A stretch of DNA of 41,859 nucleotides from Actinomycetospora sp. GTDB taxonomy: Bacteria; Actinomycetota; Actinomycetes; Mycobacteriales; Pseudonocardiaceae. The notes under the pieces were generated by a model. It saw nothing but the letters and a program-made list of their open reading frames with translations, did no database searches and was not told the DNA's origin. The first letter of the stretch is position 1. Each line of letters begins with the position of its first letter. Of the stretch, positions 1 to 5,989 are shown piece after piece. The stretch spans positions 1 through 41,859 of the forward strand of contig JAQSWW010000030.1 of the NCBI GenBank assembly GCA_029266415.1, read 5' to 3'. Made by a program: the position numbers and the translations under genes.

Positions 1-382
1 CGCGGGGGCGTGGACGCCGGGGGTGGTGGCGGGCGGGTTGGCGGGGGCCGCGCACACCGCGGGCGGGTTCGCCGGCGCGCTCGGGCTGCTCGGGGTGATG
101 GGCCTGCTGGGCAGCGTGTCCTGGCCGGGGCGCGACCTCGTCGCCGCGGCGGGGACCTGGTCGCTGACGCTGTACCTGGCGCAGTCGGTGGTGTTCACGG
201 CCGTCTTCGCGCGCTTCGCCGGCGACCTGGGGGCGGTGGCGGGGGTCGCGACGGCGTCGCTGATCGGGCTGCTGACCTGGCTCGCGGGCGTGCTCGGCGC
301 GGGCGTGCTCGCCCGCGCCGGGCACCGTGGCCCCGCCGAGCTCCTCGTCCGGCGGCTCACCTACGCGCACCGAGCGTCGTAG
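1..382 (+). CDS. DUF418 family membrane protein, C-terminal part
   Basis: The reading frame is open from the left edge to the TAG at 380-382, so only the last ~126 residues are present and the start lies outside. The visible part has three hydrophobic helices and ends in a GPAELLVRRLTY motif, which is typical of the extreme C-terminus of DUF418 proteins (usual form GPxEWLxRRLTY). DUF418 proteins are polytopic membrane proteins of unproven, possibly transport-related, function. No gene shares its reading direction closely enough to suggest an operon: 127 bp without a gene follow before the cupin. Confidence 0.8.
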   Translation, partial: AGAWTPGVVAGGLAGAAHTAGGFAGALGLLGVMGLLGSVSWPGRDLVAAAGTWSLTLYLAQSVVFTAVFARFAGDLGAVAGVATASLIGLLTWLAGVLGAGVLARAGHRGPAELLVRRLTYAHRAS

Positions 383-509
383 TCCTCTGCGGTCTGCTGC
401 GCCATTCGGGTGGCGCGGGGCGCTCGCCGTCGGGCGAGCCGTCACACTGAGCGGCCCGTGGCGGCGTCAGGAGTCCGTCCGGGAGAACAGGAGTACCGAA
501 GGAGCCACG

Positions 510-872
510 ATGCCCGCCATCGAGCACCGGAACATGGCCGAGCCCGACGAGACCCGCACGCCGGAGAAGACGACCATGGAGGTCGTCCAGCTGGGCCACG
601 CGACGATCGCCCGTCTCACCGCCCAGCCGGGGTGGCGCTGGTCGGAGTGCATCCAGCCCGTCGTCGGCGGTGAGAGCTGCCAGGCTGCCCACCTGGGCTA
701 CGTGCTCGCCGGGCGCCTGCACCTCCGCGCCGACGACGGTACCGAGGCAGACCTGGTCGCGGGGGAGACGTACCGGCTCGAGCCGGGCCACGACGCCTGG
801 GTCCTCGGCGACGAGCCCTTCGTGGCCCTCGAGTTCGAGACCAAGACGGCGGAGACCTACGCCCGCGGGTGA
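510..872 (+). CDS. Small cupin-domain protein
   Basis: The 120-residue product has one cupin barrel: a first motif around GYVLAGRLHLRADDG and a second around YRLEPGHDAWVLGDEP. AGGAG at about 500-504 supports the ATG at 510. The family binds a metal through His/Glu in the two motifs; here His in the PGHDAW segment is clear but the first motif lacks the full HxH set, so catalysis is uncertain and a sensor or binding role is possible. It stands alone: the palindrome at 880 follows eight bases after its stop and probably terminates it. Confidence 0.8.
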   Translation: MPAIEHRNMAEPDETRTPEKTTMEVVQLGHATIARLTAQPGWRWSECIQPVVGGESCQAAHLGYVLAGRLHLRADDGTEADLVAGETYRLEPGHDAWVLGDEPFVALEFETKTAETYARG

Positions 873-879
873 CCTCCAC

Positions 880-919
880 GTGAGCACTTTCCGCGGCTAT
901 AGCCGCGGAAAGTGCTCAC
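880..919. repeat. 40-bp perfect palindrome, GTGAGCAC family, copy 1
   Basis: A perfect 40-bp inverted repeat with outer arms GTGAGCACTTTCC / GGAAAGTGCTCAC and centre CTATAG. It lies just downstream of the cupin stop codon. Related elements occur at 16822, 17784 and 40780. There is no T-tract, but in high-GC actinobacteria stem-only terminators are common, so it probably ends the cupin transcript. A dispersed REP-like element is the alternative; the two ideas are compatible. Confidence 0.9.
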
Positions 920-932
920 ATAGGGTGGGGAC

Positions 933-1399
933 GTGGTCGCGAGGGAGCTGCCGCCGCCGGTCCGCTGGTGGGGCAACCCGCTGGGCGAGACGCGGGTGCA
1001 CCTGGAGTTGGCGCACCTGCTGCTCACCGCCACCTGGCGCGGCGAGGACGTCCCGCACGGCGACGGCGCGCCCGTGCTGCTCGTGCCCGGGTTCCTCGCC
1101 GGCGACCTCACGCTCACCGTCATGCACGAGTGGCTCCGGCGTATCGGCTACCGGTCCTACCGCTCGGGCATCACCTGGAACGTCGACTGCTCCGAGGCCG
1201 CGGTGCGCCGCCTCGACCGCCGCCTCGCCGCGGTCGCCGACCGCACCGGCGCCCCGGTGACCCTGGTCGGGCACAGGTGCGTCCCTCGGCGTGCCGGCCC
1301 GAGGGCGCCGAGAGCCGCGAGGTCACCGGCAGCCACATCGGGCTCGGCGTCAACGCGCAGGTCTACCGCCACCTGGCCGACGTCCTCGCGCGCGACTGA
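933..1399 (+). pseudogene. Alpha/beta-hydrolase (lipase-like) remnant with internal deletion and frame change
   Basis: The N-terminal part (933 to about 1275) reads GAPVLLVPGFLAGDLTL and continues to VTLVGH, the start of the nucleophile-elbow GHSxG. At that point the frame changes and the sequence jumps to a normal family C-terminus read in another frame (SREVTGSHIGLGVNAQVYRHL, ending at 1399), which carries the catalytic-His-type GSHIGLG motif. Roughly the middle third of the enzyme, including the nucleophile Ser and acid, is missing. Without the frame change the first frame would run on into the SDR, which is not a real fusion. The gene is judged dead. Confidence 0.75.
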
Positions 1400-1439
1400 C
1401 CGCCGTTTGGATCACCGGTCCGCGGGGCACGGTGCCCCC

Positions 1440-2384
1440 ATGGCTGCGTGGACCCCCGACGACATCGGCGACCAGTCCGGACGGACGTTCGTGATCACCG
1501 GCGCGAACTCGGGGATCGGCCTCGAGGCCGCCCGCGAGCTCGTGCGCGCGGGCGCCCACGTCGTCATGGCCGTGCGCAACACCGACAAGGGCGCGGAGGC
1601 CGCCGCCGCGATCGGCGGCACGGACGCGCAGCGCAGCGGGGCCGGACCCGATCGGCCCGCGCGCGGGAGCACCGAGGTGCGCCGCCTGGACCTCGCCGAC
1701 CTGTCCTCGGTGCGGGCGTTCGCCGCCGAGCTCGAGCGCCCGGTCGACGTGCTGATCAACAACGCCGGCCTCATGGCCATCCCCGAGCAGCGCACCGCCG
1801 ACGGCTTCGAGATGCAGATCGGCACCAACTTCCTCGGCCACTTCGCCCTCACCGGGCTGCTGCTCGACGTGCTCACCGACCGGGTGGTGACGCTGTCGAG
1901 CGCCGCGCACCGGATGGGCAGCATCAACCTCGACGACCTCAACTGGCGCCGCCGCCGCTACCAGCGCTGGCTCGCCTACGGGCAGTCGAAGCTCGCCGAC
2001 CTGATGTTCGCCTACGAGCTCGAGCACCGGTTCCTCGCCGCCGACTCGCCGCTGCGCTCGATGGCCGCCCACCCCGGCTACAGCGCCACCAACCTGCAGA
2101 GCCGCACCGAGTCCGTCCAGGACTTCGCGATGGGCGTGCTCAACAAGGTCATCGCACAGGGCCCGGCGATGGGCGCCCAGCCCACGCTCTACGCCGCGAC
2201 GGTGCCCGACCTGCCCGGCGGCACCTACATCGGCCCCAGCGGCTTCCAGGAGATCTCCGGCCCGCCCGTGCCCGTCGGCTCGACGGTGGCCTCGCACGAC
2301 CGCGAGGTGCAGGCCCGGCTGTGGGACCTCGCGGCCGAGCTCACCGGCGTCACGCCGCGCGTCCGCGCCGGCGCACGGCCCTGA
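1440..2384 (+). CDS. Short-chain dehydrogenase/reductase
   Basis: A 314-residue SDR close to the retinol dehydrogenase/WW-oxidoreductase-like group. It has the cofactor motif TGANSGIG (20-27), NNAG (107-110), a catalytic Ser in TLSSAAHR (153/154) and YxxxK (Y180, K184). Substrate is unknown. Residues about 59-77 (GTDAQRSGAGPDRPARGS) look like an insertion between the helix after the first strand and the TEVRRLDLADLSS strand, where relatives normally have only a few residues; this insert resembles the repeat found in cobH and the P-type ATPase. The ATG at 1440 is chosen because it begins the family-typical N-terminus. The following thioesterase begins at or just after its stop. Confidence 0.88.
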   Translation: MAAWTPDDIGDQSGRTFVITGANSGIGLEAARELVRAGAHVVMAVRNTDKGAEAAAAIGGTDAQRSGAGPDRPARGSTEVRRLDLADLSSVRAFAAELERPVDVLINNAGLMAIPEQRTADGFEMQIGTNFLGHFALTGLLLDVLTDRVVTLSSAAHRMGSINLDDLNWRRRRYQRWLAYGQSKLADLMFAYELEHRFLAADSPLRSMAAHPGYSATNLQSRTESVQDFAMGVLNKVIAQGPAMGAQPTLYAATVPDLPGGTYIGPSGFQEISGPPVPVGSTVASHDREVQARLWDLAAELTGVTPRVRAGARP

Positions 2385-2413
2385 GCACCCCCGCCGGCGA
2401 GGCGCCGCTGGCG

Positions 2414-3148
2414 GTGCTGCGCCGGGTCGTCGCCGACGACGTCCCGCTCGCACCGGTGCACGCCGCGGTGCACGCACGGCTGACGGCGATCGAACCGGGG
2501 CACGTCGAGACGAGCCTGCCCGCCCCCACGGAGGACGTGGACGCCGCGCTCTGGCTGCTCGGCGACTTCGCCTCCGGTCTCGCCGTCACGGGCACGCTCG
2601 ACGCCGGCGAGCGGATCACCACGCTGCGCCTGACCCTGAACGTCCTGACCCGCGAGGTCCGCGGCGGCACGCTGCACGCCGTGGGGTGCCTCGACGACCG
2701 GCTGCCCGGCGTCGCGCTGAGCACCGCGCTGATCACCGACGACGAGGGCCGGGGGGTCGCCCGCGCGCACGGGCGCAACGCCGTGCTCGCCGACGAGGTC
2801 GCCGCGGGCAACGGCGCGTCGGTCCCGTCCTGGGCGGCCTCGCCGCTCGCGGTCGACCAGCTCGTCCGCGACGCCGTGGCGCCCCACGACCAGGCCGTCA
2901 ACACCGCCGCCGTGGTGCAGGGCGGCGCGCTGGCGTCCCTGCCGGCGCGCGCGCTGGCCGAGGTGCTCGAGGGCCCCGCGGACGAGGCGAGCGCGGCGTT
3001 CCTGCGCCCGGTGCCCGCCGACGGGCGCACGGTGCACGCCGAGGCCGAGATCGAGCACGGCGGGCGTCGCCTGCGCAGCGGCCGGGCCCTGCTGCGCGAC
3101 GACCGCGGCCGCGTGGTGCTCAGCGTCTCGGGGCTGCGCTACGGGTGA
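2414..3148 (+). CDS. Hot-dog fold thioesterase family protein
   Basis: About 244 residues with two hot-dog-like halves: LTLNVLTREVRGGTLHAVG in the first and NTAAVVQGGALASLPA plus a third-strand-like repeat in the second. This arrangement is usual for PaaI-type or acyl-CoA thioesterase-like proteins, which hydrolyse acyl-CoA thioesters; the substrate cannot be read from the sequence. The start is uncertain: a GTG at 2414 is the first standard start, while a CTG at 2381 would overlap the SDR stop (CTGA) and add 11 residues. The close spacing suggests co-transcription with the SDR. Confidence 0.7.
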   Translation: MLRRVVADDVPLAPVHAAVHARLTAIEPGHVETSLPAPTEDVDAALWLLGDFASGLAVTGTLDAGERITTLRLTLNVLTREVRGGTLHAVGCLDDRLPGVALSTALITDDEGRGVARAHGRNAVLADEVAAGNGASVPSWAASPLAVDQLVRDAVAPHDQAVNTAAVVQGGALASLPARALAEVLEGPADEASAAFLRPVPADGRTVHAEAEIEHGGRRLRSGRALLRDDRGRVVLSVSGLRYG

Positions 3149-3195
3149 CGAGGCTCCCAGCGCCGGGGTGGGAACGTTCGTGATGAGGTGACCCG

Positions 3196-4398
3196 GTGAG
3201 CGTGACCGTGGTCGGCATCGGTGCCGAGGGGTGGCCCGGGCTCGGCGAGCCCGCGCGCCGGGCGCTCGAGGCCGCCGACGTCGTGCTGGGCGCGCCGCGG
3301 CAGCTGGACCTGCTGCCCGCCCTGGACGCCACCCCCGTCACCTGGCCGTCCCCGCTGATGTCGGCGCTGCCGGGCCTGCTCGCCGAGCACGCCGACCGCG
3401 CCCTCGTGGTCCTGGCCAGCGGCGACCCGACGTTCCACGGCGTCGGGCCGGCCGTGCTCGCGCACGCGCCGAAGGCCACCGTGCTGCCCGCGCCGTCGTC
3501 GGTGTCGCTGGCGTGCGCGCGGCTGGGCTGGGCGGTGCAGGACGTCGAGGTGCTCTCGACCGTCGGCCGGCCGCTGGCCGCCGTGCGGGCCGCGCTGGCG
3601 CCGCGTCGCCGTCTGCTGGTCCTCGTCCCGGACGGTGACGCCCCCGCCGGGCTCGCCGCGGCGCTGACGGCGTGGGGGTACGGGGAGGCGCAGCTGGCCG
3701 TGCTCGCCTCGCTCGGTGCGCCGACGGAGAGCCGCGTGGACGGGCAGGCGGCGACGTGGGTGCACCCGCCCGGCGACCCGCTGGCCGTCGTCGCCGTGAC
3801 CTGCCCCTCCACGCCGGCGGATCCCCTGCTCGGGCGGGGGCCGGGGCTGCCCGACGACGCCTTCGACCACGACGGCCAGCTGACGAAGGCCGAGCTGCGG
3901 GCGCTGTCGGTGGCCGCGCTGCGCCCCGCGCCCGGCGCGCTGCTGTGGGACGTCGGCGGTGGGGCGGGCAGCGTCGGCATCGAGTGGATGCGCCACCACC
4001 CGACGTGCCGGGCGGTCAGCGTCGAGGCGCGCGAGGACCGCGCCGACCGGATCACCGCGAACGCCGAGGCGCTGGGCGTGCCGGGGCTGCGGGTGGTGGT
4101 GGGGCGGGCGCCGGAGGCGCTGGCGGGGTTGGACCCGCCGGACGCGGTGTTCGTCGGCGGCGGGGTCTCGGCGCCGGGGATGCTCGGGGCGACGCACCAG
4201 GCGCTGCGCCCCGGCGGGCGGCTGGTGGCCAACGCCGTCACCGTCGAGGGCGAGGCGGCGCTCGCGGCGTTCCGCGCCGAGCACGGCGGGGCGCTGCGGC
4301 GGGTCGCGGTGCAGCGCGCCGAGCCCGTCGGACGCTTCGCGGGCTGGCGCGCGCTCGCCGGCGTCACCCAGCTGATCCACCGGAAGGACCCCGCGTGA
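3196..4398 (+). CDS. cobL: Precorrin-6B C5,15-methyltransferase (decarboxylating), CobL
   Basis: A 400-residue two-domain enzyme of the aerobic cobalamin route. It methylates precorrin-6B at C5 and C15 with SAM and decarboxylates the C12 acetate. Residues 1-200 form the CbiE-type tetrapyrrole methylase domain (VVGIGAEGW, LASGDPTFHGVG); residues 205-400 form the CbiT-type Rossmann methyltransferase, with the SAM motif WDVGGGAGSVGIEW near 250. The length is normal for the fused form. GTG at 3196 follows a GAGGTG-type ribosome site. Its TGA overlaps the GTG of cobM (GTGA), so the two are translationally coupled. Confidence 0.96.
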   Translation: MSVTVVGIGAEGWPGLGEPARRALEAADVVLGAPRQLDLLPALDATPVTWPSPLMSALPGLLAEHADRALVVLASGDPTFHGVGPAVLAHAPKATVLPAPSSVSLACARLGWAVQDVEVLSTVGRPLAAVRAALAPRRRLLVLVPDGDAPAGLAAALTAWGYGEAQLAVLASLGAPTESRVDGQAATWVHPPGDPLAVVAVTCPSTPADPLLGRGPGLPDDAFDHDGQLTKAELRALSVAALRPAPGALLWDVGGGAGSVGIEWMRHHPTCRAVSVEAREDRADRITANAEALGVPGLRVVVGRAPEALAGLDPPDAVFVGGGVSAPGMLGATHQALRPGGRLVANAVTVEGEAALAAFRAEHGGALRRVAVQRAEPVGRFAGWRALAGVTQLIHRKDPA

Positions 4399-5138
4399 CC
4401 GTCCGCTTCGTGGGCGCCGGGCCCGGCGCGCCCGACCTCATCACCGTGCGCGGGCTGCGCGCCCTGGCCACGAGTCCGGTCTGCCTCTACGCGGGCTCGC
4501 TGGTGCCCGAGGAGCTGCTCGGGCAGTGCCCACCGGGAGCCCGTCGGGTGGACACCGCCCGCATGACCCTCGACGAGATCACCGCGGCGCTGGTGGAGGC
4601 CCACGAGGCCGGCCACGACGTCGCGCGCCTGTGTTCGGGGGATCCCGCGGTGTTCTCGGCGGTCGCCGAGCAGATCCGCCGCCTCGACGCCGCGGGCGTG
4701 CCGTGGGAGATCGTGCCCGGGGTGCCGGCGTTCGCGGCGGCGGCCGCCGCGCTGCGCACGGAGCTGACCGTGCCCGGCGTCGGCCAGTCGGTGGTGCTGA
4801 CCCGCGACGCCGCCAACGCGACGCCGATGCCGCCGGGGGAGTCGCTCGACGTGTGGGCCGCGGCGGGCGGGACGCTCGTGCTGCACCTCGCCGTGCAGCG
4901 GTGCGCCGAGGTGGTCACGGCGCTGCGCGAGCACCGGCCCGCGTCCGAGCCCGTCGCCGTCGTCGCCCGGGCGTCGCGCGACGACGAGGTCGTGCTGCGC
5001 GGGACGCTGGCCGACATCGCCGAGCAGGTCGAGGCGGCCGGCGTGCGGCGGACGGCGGTGATCGTGGTGGGGCCGGTCGTCGGGACCGACGCCGGGTGCG
5101 ACTCGCACCTCTACTCGGCCGCGCGCGCCCGGCCGTGA
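4395..5138 (+). CDS. cobM: Precorrin-4 C11-methyltransferase, CobM
   Basis: A 247-residue SAM-dependent tetrapyrrole methylase. The N-terminus VRFVGAGPGAPDLITVRG is the standard family signature, followed by YAGSLVP, ARLCSGDPAVFSA and EIVPGVPAFAAAAA. It converts precorrin-4 to precorrin-5 in ring contraction chemistry. The GTG start at 4395 overlaps the cobL stop by four bases. After the stop an 82-bp spacer holding an imperfect hairpin separates it from cobK, so cobK may be partly uncoupled from the first two genes. Confidence 0.96.
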   Translation: MTVRFVGAGPGAPDLITVRGLRALATSPVCLYAGSLVPEELLGQCPPGARRVDTARMTLDEITAALVEAHEAGHDVARLCSGDPAVFSAVAEQIRRLDAAGVPWEIVPGVPAFAAAAAALRTELTVPGVGQSVVLTRDAANATPMPPGESLDVWAAAGGTLVLHLAVQRCAEVVTALREHRPASEPVAVVARASRDDEVVLRGTLADIAEQVEAAGVRRTAVIVVGPVVGTDAGCDSHLYSAARARP

Positions 5139-5148
5139 GGGGTCGGGC

Positions 5149-5180
5149 TGTTCCGAGCGAAGGGCACCTTCGCCCGGACA
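5149..5180. repeat. Imperfect palindrome between cobM and cobK
   Basis: The core stem GCGAAGG / CCTTCGC (5157-5163 and 5167-5173, loop GCA) extends outward as TGTTCCGA / CCCGGACA with a mismatch and a one-base gap. It sits between two co-directional genes of one pathway, so it may attenuate transcription or process the mRNA; it could also be a dispersed repeat. No function is shown. Confidence 0.55.
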
Positions 5181-5220
5181 CGCGGGCGACGGGCGCCCGT
5201 CGGCGGGTCGCGGGTGCCGG

Positions 5221-5931
5221 ATGACCCGCCGCGTCCTCGTGCTGGGCGGGACGGCGGAGGCGCGGGAGCTGGCCTCCCGGCTGGCGGACGACGGTCGCGA
5301 CGTGACGACGTCCCTCGCCGGTCGCACCCGTCACCCGCGCCTGCCGGCGGGCGAGGTGCGTTCGGGCGGCTTCGGCGGCGTCGACGGGCTGGCCGCGGCG
5401 CTGGGCGAGGTCGACGTCCTCGTCGACGCCACGCACCCCTTCGCCGCGACGATGACCGGGCACGCCGCGGCCGCCGCCGCGCGGACGGGGACGCCGCTGA
5501 TCGTGCTGCGCCGCCCCGGCTGGACCGCGGGGCCGGGGGACCGGTGGACGCGGGTGGGGTCGCTGGCGGACGCGGCCCGGGCGATCCCCGTCGGCGCGCG
5601 GGTGCTGCTCGCGACCGGCCGGCAGGGGGTCGAGGCGTTCCACGACGTCGACGCGTGGTTCCTGGTGCGCGCGATCGAGGCGCCGGACGTGCTCCCGGCG
5701 CGCGCGGAGCTCGTCCTCGCCCGCGGGCCGTTCGCGCTGGACGACGAGCGCGCGCTGCTCGACCGGTACGGGATCACGCTCGTCGTGGCCAAGGACTCGG
5801 GCGGGGCGACGGAGGCGAAGCTCGTCGCGGCACGCGAGCGGGGATTGCCGGTGGTGCTCGTCGACCGCCCGCCCCTGCCGCCCGGGGTGGACGTGGCCAC
5901 GAGCGTCGACGACGTCCTCGCGCTCCTGTGA
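5221..5931 (+). CDS. cobK: Precorrin-6A reductase, CobK
   Basis: A 236-residue protein beginning RRVLVLGGTAEARELA, the NADPH-binding N-terminus typical of CobK/CbiJ, followed by VDATHPFAATMTGHAAAA and LLATGRQGVEAF, also family signatures. It reduces precorrin-6A to precorrin-6B with NADPH, the substrate of CobL encoded two genes upstream. The length is normal. The start ATG at 5221 is the only one that includes the whole first strand. The gene converges on the ECF transporter gene, with a hairpin between the two stops. Confidence 0.95.
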   Translation: MTRRVLVLGGTAEARELASRLADDGRDVTTSLAGRTRHPRLPAGEVRSGGFGGVDGLAAALGEVDVLVDATHPFAATMTGHAAAAAARTGTPLIVLRRPGWTAGPGDRWTRVGSLADAARAIPVGARVLLATGRQGVEAFHDVDAWFLVRAIEAPDVLPARAELVLARGPFALDDERALLDRYGITLVVAKDSGGATEAKLVAARERGLPVVLVDRPPLPPGVDVATSVDDVLALL

Positions 5932-5947
5932 TCGACGGAAGAATACG

Positions 5948-5982
5948 GACACTGGGTGTCAGCGACGCCACTTCGCTGATAC
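5948..5982. terminator. Hairpin pair between convergent cobK and ECF transporter genes
   Basis: Two stems lie in the 58-bp gap between the convergent stop codons. GACAC-TGG-GTGTC occupies 5948-5960. A larger overlapping stem, GTGTCAGCGA / TCGCTGATAC (5956-5965 and 5973-5982, seven-base loop, one mismatch), follows. The position suggests a two-way terminator. No T-run is present, and the proposal rests only on structure and position. Confidence 0.6.
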
Positions 5983-5989
5983 TCCGGCC

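Noticed and set aside
933-2384. A 483-residue fusion of a hydrolase-like N-terminus with an SDR
   Set aside because: The open frame is accidental: after VGH the hydrolase continues in another frame, and the segment between 1276 and 1440 has no family-like sequence in this frame. The SDR has its own ATG at 1440.
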